Source: Actinomycetes bacterium (GTDB lineage Bacteria; Actinomycetota; Acidimicrobiia; Acidimicrobiales; RAAP-2). Taken from it: DNA of 6,712 nt. A model generated the notes under the pieces. The model was not told the DNA's origin. It ran no database searches and saw only the letters and a list, made by a program, of their open reading frames with translations. The stretch is taken from contig JAJYXS010000160.1 in assembly GCA_021801615.1 (NCBI GenBank), forward strand, positions 1-6,712, in the 5' to 3' direction. Shown here in pieces: positions 1-5,314 of this stretch (positions within the stretch are counted from its first letter, which is position 1; every line of letters begins with the position of its first letter). The position numbers and the translations under genes are program-made.

Positions 1-40
1 CTCACTCGACGCTGAGCTGGACGTTCCTCCGCCGATCCTG

Positions 41-82
41 GCAGCCCCAACGGGGTTCGAACCCGTGTCTCCACCTTGAGAG
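41..82 (-). repeat. Left attachment site: displaced 3' fragment of tRNA-Glu
   Basis: These 42 bases are identical to 6614-6655. They hold the tRNA-Glu sequence from the first base of the anticodon loop, through the T arm, to one base past the discriminator. The 5' half of a tRNA is absent on the right of this copy (83 onward), so it is not a functional tRNA gene. Identity stops sharply at 40/41 and at 82/83 when compared with the right copy. Bases 1-40 are therefore probably the original chromosomal DNA that lay downstream of the tRNA. Confidence 0.93.
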
Positions 83-188
83 TCCGAGCAGGCCTGTTCA
101 GGGCGTCCTCCTGAGTCGCGTTCTCCCAGCTCAGATGGGGTGCGCCGTCCGTGTAGTTGCGTCAGATTGCACCCTTCGCGCCCGATTA

Positions 189-210
189 GATGGACAAAAG
201 GATGGACAGG
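189..210 (+). repeat. Left arm-type repeats, GATGGACA x2
   Basis: GATGGACA occurs at 189-196 and again at 201-208 in the same orientation, 12 bases apart. The 14-base string aaaggatggacagg at 197-210 recurs exactly at 6530-6543, next to the other end of the element. Tyrosine integrases with an N-terminal arm-binding domain use short direct repeats flanking the core site, so these are proposed as integrase arm sites of the circular attP. The repeats are seen in the sequence; the role is inferred. Confidence 0.6.
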
Positions 211-211
211 A

Positions 212-229
212 TCGGGTGGTTCGACCCGA
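212..229. repeat. Short inverted repeat next to the arm-type sites
   Basis: TCGGGT at 212-217 and ACCCGA at 224-229 form a perfect 6-bp stem with a 6-base loop, two bases after the left GATGGACA pair. It could be part of the attachment-site complex or simply a chance hairpin in G+C-rich DNA. No gene lies between 83 and 259. Confidence 0.3.
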
Positions 230-259
230 CCGGACGCGCCCGCGCACCGTAGCCACTCA

Positions 260-291
260 GCCCGCGACGGCCCGGAGTCCGGCTCGCGGGC
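260..291 (-). terminator. Hairpin after the HEPN gene, probable terminator
   Basis: GCCCGCGA at 260-267 pairs perfectly with TCGCGGGC at 284-291, and the loop can pair further (CCGG at 272-275 with 279-282). It begins two bases past the HEPN stop codon and would end the MNT-HEPN transcript. There is no T tract on the minus strand, as is common for terminators in high-G+C Actinomycetota, so the termination role is likely but unproven. Confidence 0.55.
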
Positions 292-293
292 GA

Positions 294-713
294 TCAGGCC
301 CGAGTGCTGGGATCGGAGCGGACCACGCGTGCGGCGAGGGTGACGAGCCGCTCGGCTGCCGTCACAGCACGCCGCGCCTCGGCTTCGGTCATCGGCGTCG
401 GGTCGTACTCGGCCTTGTGCTTGAGGGGAAGGAGCTGGCGCAGCTGGCGCGCCGCGACTCGTCCGTCACCGCCGATCCCCTCGAGGTGCCCGGCAGCATC
501 CGCGTGCTCTCCTTGGGAGACGGCGCCGACGAGAGCGGCCGCAACGGCGTCACTCGCCGAGATCCCCGCGTGCACGGCATTCCCGGTCGCCGCGGTCCGG
601 TTGCCGAGCGCCAACGCGTCGCGCGCCGCTCGAAGGAACTCCCTCGCCTTCGCCAGGTAGGCGGCCGCATCAGCCGCCGTGGCTGTTCTCGTCTTCGCTC
701 GGCCGCGCGGCAT
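294..713 (-). CDS. HEPN-domain protein (probable MNT-HEPN toxin)
   Basis: A 139-residue alpha-helical protein of the HEPN/UPF0332-like type. Partners of this kind in MNT-HEPN modules are RNA-cleaving toxins held inactive when the nucleotidyltransferase adenylylates a tyrosine near the active motif. Visible features are an Ala-rich helix at about 11-36, the segment NAVHAGISASDA at 45-56, and LKHKAEYD at 97-104, with R92-X6-H99 and Tyr103. These sit where canonical HEPN proteins have RX4-6H and where UPF0332 proteins have R..ADYD. A helix full of Ala and Glu closes the chain (109-131). The start is the ATG two bases after the MNT stop (tgacgATG). The same frame opens further upstream, but only through MNT sequence. 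With no clear ribosome binding site, translation is probably coupled to MNT. Toxicity is inferred from family and context. Confidence 0.85.
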   Translation of the reverse strand: MPRGRAKTRTATAADAAAYLAKAREFLRAARDALALGNRTAATGNAVHAGISASDAVAAALVGAVSQGEHADAAGHLEGIGGDGRVAARQLRQLLPLKHKAEYDPTPMTEAEARRAVTAAERLVTLAARVVRSDPSTRA

Positions 714-715
714 CG

Positions 716-1339
716 TCAGGCCGCTGCTGCAAGCACAGCGAGCGGGGAGCCGGCGAGGATGACGCCTTCTGCTTCGATCGAGTGCCAGAGGGCACCATGG
801 CCGCCGTCGCGGAGCAGCAAGGGGAGCTCCTCCACGCCCACGACGAGGAGTTCGACGGGGTTGCCCGTCACGTGGCGGGCGGCGCGCTCCCATCCGCCGA
901 GCGCGTCGAGCCATGCCTCGTCGTCAGCCGCCACCCCAGCCGCCCTGACCGCGAGCACGTCGAGATCGCTCTCGGCGTCTGCCTCACCCCGCGCGAAGGA
1001 GCCGAAGATCACGAGGCTCGCCGGCGCCGGCGCGATCGCCCGGGCCAACTCGGCGAGGCGCTCCATCGTCGATCGGTGCAGATTCGCCAGCGCGACAACC
1101 GCCCTCGCTGCGTCGTTCTCCCGGTCGAGCGCGACGAGCGCCGCCGAGCCGGCCTCCCGCCGCGTGACGAGGCCGAGGTCCACCAGCCGATTGACGACTA
1201 CCGTTGCCTGCTGCGCGCTCACGCCCGCCAGGCGAGCCGCCGTTCTGATCGTCATCTCCGCCTCGGTGCGCGCCAACACGGCCAGGACGCGTCCCTGCAC
1301 CCCGGGGATCACCGCCTCGATCGGGCGCGCGTAATCCAT
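716..1339 (-). CDS. MNT-type nucleotidyltransferase with N-terminal winged helix-turn-helix
   Basis: A 207-residue two-domain protein. Residues about 28-70 (TIRTAARLAGVSAQQ, then NRLVDLGLVTRR) look like a MarR/ArsR-style winged helix-turn-helix. Residues about 95-170 are a minimal Pol-beta nucleotidyltransferase fold. The signature GSFARGEADAESDLD at 113-127 is a perfect GS-X10-DXD, with Asp125 and Asp127 as metal ligands; Glu163 in NPVELLVV is a candidate for the third carboxylate. In MntA/HepT systems this enzyme transfers AMP to the HEPN partner and acts as antitoxin. The fused DNA-binding domain suggests that it also represses its own operon. It starts with ATG at 1339 without a clear ribosome binding site, and a GATAAT box lies 18 bases upstream, so the leader is very short. 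HEPN follows after two bases. Confidence 0.88.
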   Translation of the reverse strand: MDYARPIEAVIPGVQGRVLAVLARTEAEMTIRTAARLAGVSAQQATVVVNRLVDLGLVTRREAGSAALVALDRENDAARAVVALANLHRSTMERLAELARAIAPAPASLVIFGSFARGEADAESDLDVLAVRAAGVAADDEAWLDALGGWERAARHVTGNPVELLVVGVEELPLLLRDGGHGALWHSIEAEGVILAGSPLAVLAAAA

Positions 1340-1356
1340 GAGTCCAGCGTATCCGT

Positions 1357-1394
1357 ATTATCTGACACGTGTCCGGTATCCCGACCCATGTCGG
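1357..1394 (-). promoter_or_regulatory. Probable promoter and operator of the MNT-HEPN operon
   Basis: On the minus strand GATAAT (1362-1357) matches the -10 consensus at five of six bases and would give a leader of about 11 bases before the ATG at 1339. Just upstream are a perfect 10-bp palindrome GACACGTGTC (1364-1373) and an inverted repeat CCGAC-ccat-GTCGG (1381-1394), whose centres are 19 bases apart. Both lie where a repressor would block RNA polymerase, and the winged-helix domain of the MNT protein is the obvious candidate. No good -35 hexamer is visible. Confidence 0.45.
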
Positions 1395-1569
1395 CCCTCA
1401 AGAACTCGGAGACCGTCCCAACAGCGGATTGCGCACGACAGCAACGGAAGTCCCCGCTACCGGGTCGATCTGGCACCATACGGCGCGTCACCCCGTTCAT
1501 TCCGGCCGTTCCTTGCCCTGTCCAAAGGCATGTTCCGGCAAAAGGAGCTCCAATCGCGTACAGGTGCCA
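1395..1569. other. Gene-free spacer
   Basis: Short open frames exist on both strands here, but none has a recognisable protein motif or a start with a plausible ribosome binding site. The stretch separates the MNT promoter from the plus-strand remnant at 1580. I see no convincing terminator or RNA gene in it. Confidence 0.5.
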
Positions 1570-1583
1570 ACATATCGATATGT
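1570..1583. promoter_or_regulatory. Perfect 14-bp palindrome, candidate operator
   Basis: ACATATCGATATGT reads the same on both strands, and the symmetry continues as CC/GG after one mismatch on each side (1567-1568 with 1585-1586). It stands out as an A+T-rich block in G+C-rich DNA. Its last ATG (1580-1582) is the start codon of the plus-strand frame that follows. A dimeric repressor bound here would cover the start of that gene. The cognate regulator is not identified. Confidence 0.45.
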
Positions 1584-1863
1584 CGGTAAGCCGACCTGAT
1601 CGGCGGAAGGACCGGGAGCCGCGCGTTCGTGCTGTGTTCTCGGATGACCACGTCGCCGCGGCGCTCTACCTCTTGGAGCTGTGTGAGCTTGCCTGGCACG
1701 ACTGCTACGAGGAGAGATCAGTCCCTCAGAAGAGAGCATCGATGACGTTCTTCTGCTCAGCGAAGGTTCGCGCGCCCAAGAAAGGGCCGCCGAGAAGCAG
1801 GGTAACACTCCACCCAGGTACCCGAGTGAAACCTCGCGAGAAGCAAGCCTCCCGGCTGGCTGA
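1580..1863 (+). pseudogene. Frameshifted remnant of an unrecognised small gene
   Basis: From ATG 1580 one frame gives a plausible protein with a hydrophobic helix (HVAAALYLLELCELAWHDC, codons ending near 1705) and then YEE. After about 1710 that frame turns into Lys/Arg/Pro-rich text, while the frame offset by one inserted base gives EISPSEESIDDVLLLSEG and runs to TGA at 1861-1863. Adding one base in the run gaggagag (1709-1716) joins the halves as ..CYEEEISPSEESIDDV.., which reads like one continuous helical protein. It looks like a single-base deletion in a real gene, the only coding trace on the plus strand. The final 25 residues (Gln/Pro/Ser-rich) may also be degraded. I do not recognise the family with certainty. 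A sequencing error could also explain the shift. Confidence 0.4.
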
Positions 1864-1959
1864 GCGCACACCGTCCGTGCACACGTAGGCACGAAGCGGA
1901 ACGCTGCGTCCGTCCCCTCCGCATGCCCTCCTTCAACCGCAGATTACGGACAGAAGATA

Positions 1960-2541
1960 CTACGCCATCGAAATCAGCCGCACATGCGTCGGCTGGACGC
2001 TTGGTCGCTGGATCTCCTCGCAGGAGTTTGTGGACCAGGTCTCGCCCCTTCTTCCGAAAAGGGTGACGTTTGTCCGCTCATTGGACGCATCTGCAGCGCA
2101 AGGCGTACTTAGACCGACACCCTCCGAGATATGTACGTCCTGCGCCAACGCTCGGCACTCGGAGTACCGCGTAGTCTCGTCTCGCTCCGAAGAGAAGAAG
2201 CGCTCATGGGGAAACTGCATCAATGCCGAGTTATCAGACGATCTCGCCTCCAAGGTTTTCATGCTTGGCGCGACTTCCAGCTCGAAGACTCGTATCGAAA
2301 GTGCGTCCTGCAGATGTAGGAACTCAGGGAATCGACGTAAATATTCCATGACTGCACCATCCGCAGTCTCCGAGAAGTAGATAACTGGGCGCTCGCCATC
2401 GCTGAATCGTCCATGTGGCGAAGCTATTGCATCATCAACCTCATAGGCGACGGCCAGCGGAATGGTCCGGTACACTCTATGGGCTGACGGGGGTCGCCAT
2501 ACTGACTCGTCGGTAAGATCGTAAGTCATCTTCGCGCGCAC
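1960..2541 (-). CDS. RES-domain toxin (NAD+-degrading type)
   Basis: A 193-residue protein matching the RES fold of Xre-RES/MbcTA toxins, which break down NAD+ in the host cell. Landmarks in order: RVYR at 22-25 (conserved Arg), the HGRFSDGE loop at 43-50 in the place of the usual GGRW.., IYFSE at 54-58 (conserved Tyr), VMEYL at 64-68 (conserved Glu66), then a C-terminal VGLSTPCA at 142-149 with Ser145 where the family has its Ser, and NVTLFG at 158-163. The GTG start shares its G with the antitoxin stop (taGTG), which points to coupled translation; the ATG at 2529 is an equally possible start. The order antitoxin then toxin is usual for this class. About 30 residues follow the last conserved motif. 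Base composition is much less G+C-rich than at the element ends (32/60 in 2221-2280), suggesting separate acquisition. Confidence 0.82.
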   Translation of the reverse strand: MRAKMTYDLTDESVWRPPSAHRVYRTIPLAVAYEVDDAIASPHGRFSDGERPVIYFSETADGAVMEYLRRFPEFLHLQDALSIRVFELEVAPSMKTLEARSSDNSALMQFPHERFFSSERDETTRYSECRALAQDVHISEGVGLSTPCAADASNERTNVTLFGRRGETWSTNSCEEIQRPSVQPTHVRLISMA

Positions 2542-3095
2542 TACACAAACTCAACGGGCTCCACATAGCGGCGGACAATAGCGAGCAGTTCTGTGAGCTG
2601 GCGGCGCTCAACAAGCTCACGAGGAGTCCGTTGACCAGCGGCGGGAATCGGGGTTGCAAACCACCGAGCTGTCGCGCGACGGTCTATCACCTGGTGGAGC
2701 ATCTGCAGAACTTCAACAAGCGGAGTTACGCGCTCATACAGGCGTGCCGGGATCGCAATTTCGGCCTGGACGTATCGTCGTAGCTGCTCGACACTCAGGC
2801 CAAGCATTCCTGCGGCGCTCTCAAACGTGAATCCATCGAGTCGAGCCATTAGGATCTGAAGCCCTGCTGTGCGCGTGCGACCAGCAGGTGAAGCAAGCCG
2901 GTTAGCTGTCTTACGGTAGCCCTGCTCGATTTCGTCATCTTCGATCGGACGTGGAGCGGCGGCACTTGGCAACTCGGTTGAGTAAACCGGAGATGTTCGC
3001 GTTTCGCTCGGTACTGTTTGCGCCCGAAAGAACTCCGCGAGTTCGAACACCTCACGCGGACCGGTCTCCGAAACGGTTGACTCACGAACGTTCAC
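2541..3095 (-). CDS. Xre/MbcA/ParS-type antitoxin of the RES toxin
   Basis: A 184-residue protein with a helix-turn-helix at about 87-117 (GFTFESAAGMLGLSVEQLRRY) and a C-terminal part (about 122-181) of the MbcA/ParS/Xre toxin-binding type. The telling end is TPRELVERRQLTELLAIVRRY, close to the family pattern of TPxELL followed by a helix ending near the C terminus. These antitoxins cap the RES active site and repress their own operon. The N-terminal 50 residues are Pro/Ser/Thr-rich and look disordered, making the protein somewhat longer than usual. The start is the GTG at 3095, giving a 14-base overlap with the end of the TIGR04255 gene; a GTG at 3050 is the next in-frame choice. The stop overlaps the RES start by one base. 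Confidence 0.8.
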   Translation of the reverse strand: MNVRESTVSETGPREVFELAEFFRAQTVPSETRTSPVYSTELPSAAAPRPIEDDEIEQGYRKTANRLASPAGRTRTAGLQILMARLDGFTFESAAGMLGLSVEQLRRYVQAEIAIPARLYERVTPLVEVLQMLHQVIDRRATARWFATPIPAAGQRTPRELVERRQLTELLAIVRRYVEPVEFV

Positions 3096-3978
3096 GCTCT
3101 GTTACCTCTGCTCGGGGAACTGGCTCCAGCCAACGACGGTAGTCGTCGTTTGTCGCCCAGTGAAAAAAACTCGTAATCCCATTACTAAAGTCCTGCAGGA
3201 GTTCGGCGATGGCGTCGGGTTGAGAGAGTGGATACGGAACTGGAGTTCTATAATCGAGGTCCAAGAGGTACGGGACCGGTCCGTCCTCGGAAGGCGCTAC
3301 TTCGCGAGACCAATCCATTGGATCCTCTTGACCGTTCGGTGGCGCCAAAACACCCGCCATGGCCTGACTGAGAACCGCTCCCGGCACGATGCCATGCCGA
3401 ATCATGAGCTCATTGGGTGGGTCACTGATCCTTACGTCAGCAAGACTTTGCGTGACAGTTCCGGGCAGCTCGGACCCCACAAGTGACACGAACTCTCGTC
3501 TCAAGAAGCGCGTCCAGTCGCTGCTCTCGTGCACCTCTGGGTGCCGGAGAACGTTTATCTTCCGCAGGCCAATGCGTGTCGCATCACCGGGATGGATAGT
3601 TCGGTCCAAGACATCGAGAATATCCGTGAGTCGGCGGATGAACTCGCCAAACTCCGTATACCGAGGAGTCTCAATAGCTAAGAAGTTGACGGCTACGCTA
3701 ACCCGCCAATGCCAGGTCTCGGACTCGTCCTGCATCCTCCAGATTGGAGGAGATGTTCTGACGCCCATTCGGGGTCTTGGCGATTGCTCGATCGCGACCT
3801 GCGTCCCTATCTCAGGCCTTAAGAAGGGATAGTCATCCCGCAGGCGATCTTGGAAGCCCGCAATACCCACGTCGGAGAGCAGCGAGAGAACCGGCTCGAA
3901 CTGCACCTGACACAAGACGGTAACCAGGGGTGCCCGCCGAAAAACAACGTCGTCATGCGCGACAAAGCGCAGTGTCAT
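3082..3978 (-). CDS. TIGR04255 family protein, first gene of the RES operon
   Basis: A 298-residue soluble protein that fits the sporadically distributed family TIGR04255, whose function is unknown. Recognisable parts are the N-terminal FRRAPLVTVLCQVQFEPV (13-30) followed by FQDRLRDDYP (42-51); the beta-rich middle with VNFLAIETPRYTEFGEFI (97-114); the hallmark TRIGLRKINVL (134-144); and the C-terminal LLDLDYRT (238-245) with ITSFFHWAT (268-276). No membrane segment or signal peptide is seen. The ATG at 3978 is well supported: GGAGGA lies at 3991-3986, seven bases upstream. The gene heads an operon and overlaps the antitoxin by 14 bases, so it is made together with the Xre-RES pair. A role as a third component, chaperone or sensor of the toxin system is only inference. 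Confidence 0.85.
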   Translation of the reverse strand: MTLRFVAHDDVVFRRAPLVTVLCQVQFEPVLSLLSDVGIAGFQDRLRDDYPFLRPEIGTQVAIEQSPRPRMGVRTSPPIWRMQDESETWHWRVSVAVNFLAIETPRYTEFGEFIRRLTDILDVLDRTIHPGDATRIGLRKINVLRHPEVHESSDWTRFLRREFVSLVGSELPGTVTQSLADVRISDPPNELMIRHGIVPGAVLSQAMAGVLAPPNGQEDPMDWSREVAPSEDGPVPYLLDLDYRTPVPYPLSQPDAIAELLQDFSNGITSFFHWATNDDYRRWLEPVPRAEVTERERS

Positions 3979-3985
3979 TGACTTG

Positions 3986-4033
3986 TCCTCCGCGGTTCAG
4001 TCTAGATGCTCCACGCCACGCGCCAGTGGCGTG
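3986..4033 (-). promoter_or_regulatory. Promoter and operator of the TIGR04255-Xre-RES operon
   Basis: On the minus strand the ribosome binding site GGAGGA (3991-3986) precedes the ATG at 3978. A TAGACT box (4004-3999) is a candidate -10. Directly upstream is a perfect inverted repeat, CACGCCAC (4012-4019) and GTGGCGTG (4026-4033) with a 6-base spacer, covering the expected -35 zone. This is the position for an autoregulatory operator bound by the helix-turn-helix antitoxin. The hairpin could alternatively be a terminator for something to its right. Confidence 0.5.
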
Positions 4034-4596
4034 ACCCCTTGCGGCGGTCAGTGCGGTCGGTGAGGGGGGCTCGACACCGCGTCCTGGCTGCTAGCCGGCG
4101 GCCACCTCCTTCCGCCGTCGAGCTAGTCAGCGATGCGCTTTACGATGCGCTTGCCCGGGGTGCCGTCGCTCGGGATCGGCGGCGAAAGTGATCCTCACGG
4201 CGGGCAACGCTAAGGAGCTTCGTGTGTGATTGTGGCGAGATGAGCGCGCAAGGAGCATGTAGCCCACCCGTCTGGATGCGCGCTGCGCTCGATGGTTCCC
4301 GCCGTAGGCGGAACCTGCAAGGGTGTCGACCTTGGACTCGTACCTCTGCGTTGGTCTGGCATGCCAGGGAAGAACTTGAACACCTTGGGGGAGGGCGGCG
4401 CCATGGAGGGAGCGCTCGAACGGACGGGGCGCGCATGCTCGATGAGACGGCACGCGACGGTGGCCGCGCTGGACGGACACGGCGGCGCGCTGCAGAGCTG
4501 AGGAGAGCTCGAGTTGGCGACTGCTCAGCACGAGTGGCCGATGGAGAGTGCGGGCCTTTTACTCCTGCGCCGGCTCACTCAGCTCGTCGCCCGGGA
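4034..4596. other. Gene-free stretch with hairpins and short repeats
   Basis: No frame in these 563 bases has a recognisable domain; the open frames are the chance kind expected in G+C-rich DNA. Structure is present. CGATGCGCTT is directly repeated at 4131-4140 and 4143-4152 (12-base period). A strong stem-loop lies at 4294-4315, with nine pairs, a 3-base gta loop and one bulged C at 4300. A perfect 12-bp palindrome CTGGCATGCCAG lies at 4356-4367. It could hold a small RNA, an origin-like region or the decayed remains of a gene. The sequence alone does not decide. Confidence 0.4.
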
Positions 4597-4613
4597 CGAC
4601 CGCCAGGCGGTCG
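4597..4613 (-). terminator. Palindromic hairpin just after the HicB-like gene
   Basis: CGACCGCC (4597-4604) and GGCGGTCG (4606-4613) are perfect inverted copies around a single base. The element begins one base past the HicB-like stop codon (4617-4615). In RNA it would fold as a hairpin with the central few bases unpaired and probably ends the transcript. No T tract follows on the minus strand. Confidence 0.45.
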
Positions 4614-4614
4614 C

Positions 4615-4839
4615 TCACGCCGGGAGGCGGAGCCTCCGGCGGACGACGCCCGCTCCGATGGGCCTGCCCTGTTCACGGAGGGTCTCGACGTACAGCGCGA
4701 CCGCCTCCTCGGCGTTCGCTGCCGCCTCATCGAGGGTGTCCCCCTCGGCGTGCATACCGGGAAGGTCAGGGGCGTAAACGGAGTAGCCAGCTCCGTCCTG
4801 CGGCTCGAAGATCACCTCGACCTCATGCAGGTCCGCCAC
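4615..4839 (-). CDS. HicB-like antitoxin (orphan)
   Basis: About 74 residues with the HicB partial-RNase-H-like fold. EVEVIFEPQDGAGYSVYAPD is followed by LPGMHAEGDTLDEA and a helix NAEEAVALYVETLREQG, the classic order of HicB antitoxins, then an Arg-rich tail. HicB proteins neutralise the HicA mRNA-cleaving toxin, but no HicA signature (a small protein with GSHxxxxH) is visible on either side in any frame. It may be an orphan antitoxin, act on a HicA elsewhere in the genome, or be the survivor of a broken pair. It has no DNA-binding domain after the HicB fold. The start is uncertain: GTG at 4839 fits the usual family N terminus but lacks a ribosome binding site, and the frame stays open upstream past 5091. 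Confidence 0.7.
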   Translation of the reverse strand: MADLHEVEVIFEPQDGAGYSVYAPDLPGMHAEGDTLDEAAANAEEAVALYVETLREQGRPIGAGVVRRRLRLPA

Positions 4840-5091
4840 GGCGACATCGTATGCGGCTGGTTCGCCTACGCCCCCCTGCAGCGTTCCTGCGGCCCGCCCG
4901 TTCGGCGCGCCGAGCTCGCCGGCCACCTGGCGACGACGCGCCTGGTCGGCCCGGTGCGACCGCTCCACGGCGTCCCTGAGCCGTGCCTCGGCGCGCTCGC
5001 CGTCCACGTCGGCGGTGCCGAGCTCGTCGCCTCGGCGCTCGGCCCGCGAGCCTCGGTCCGCTCGTTCGTCGACAGCGTCGACCTCGCGCAC
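4840..5091 (-). other. Open frame continuous with the HicB-like gene; possible N-terminal extension
   Basis: The HicB frame continues upstream without a stop. From a GTG at 5091 it reads REVDAVDERADRGSRAERR and then a charged helical segment (GERAEARLRDAVERSHRADQ, ARRRQVAGELGA), ending in a Gly-rich link before the HicB domain. The amino-acid mix is credible for a coiled helix, but no family is recognised. GGGAGG sits only one base before the GTG, too close for a normal ribosome binding site. It could be a fused N-terminal part, a separate small protein of the excisionase kind, or non-coding. High G+C makes long chance frames common, so confidence is low. Confidence 0.25.
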
Positions 5092-5171
5092 GCCTCCCGG
5101 TAGGCGCCGGCACCCCCCGGCCGGGCGAGGTACGTGCCCCCCAGGCCGCGGTCGTGTTACGAAAGGAGCCC

Positions 5172-5259
5172 ATCGGGAGCCCAATCGCGTTACAGGGAGG
5201 CCGTTCGGGAGGTGGATCTGCCGTCGGGAGGCCGATCGGGAGGTCCGTCGTGAGGTCCG
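5172..5259. repeat. Cluster of six 12-base GGGAGG-core units
   Basis: Cores close to GGGAGG start at 5175, 5195, 5207, 5226, 5238 and 5250. Three units are in direct tandem at 5224-5259 (tcgggaggccga, tcgggaggtccg, tcgtgaggtccg), and two more adjoin each other at 5192-5215 (acagggaggccg, ttcgggaggtgg). Eight-base gaps separate the groups. The cluster lies between the integrase stop and the HicB-like reading frame, where no gene is evident. Regular same-orientation units spaced by 12 suggest a cooperative protein-binding array, such as excisionase or repressor sites. Confidence 0.5.
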
Positions 5260-5314
5260 CCTGCTAAGGGGCGCCCGCCTCGGCCAACCGGACCGGCGGG
5301 GCCGCGTGCCTTCA

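Noticed and set aside
41..82. A second tRNA gene at the left end
   Set aside because: Only the 3' part from the anticodon loop is present and no 5' half follows, so it is an attachment-site fragment.
135..1334. Long plus-strand open frame across the HEPN and MNT genes
   Set aside because: It is the antisense shadow of two recognisable minus-strand proteins; its translation is Arg/Ser/Ala-rich without motifs.
4127..4200. Possible end of a small toxin gene on the minus strand (a frame ending GKRIVKRIAD)
   Set aside because: The frame is very short, is interrupted by a stop just upstream, and the KRI repetition comes from the 10-base direct repeat; no HicA or RelE motif is present.
4222..5103. 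Plus-strand open frame across the HicB-like gene
   Set aside because: It runs antisense to a clear HicB fold and shows no recognisable domain; the start lacks a convincing context.
5172..5259. CRISPR array
   Set aside because: Units are only 12 bases with 0- or 8-base gaps; there are no long repeats, unique spacers or cas genes.
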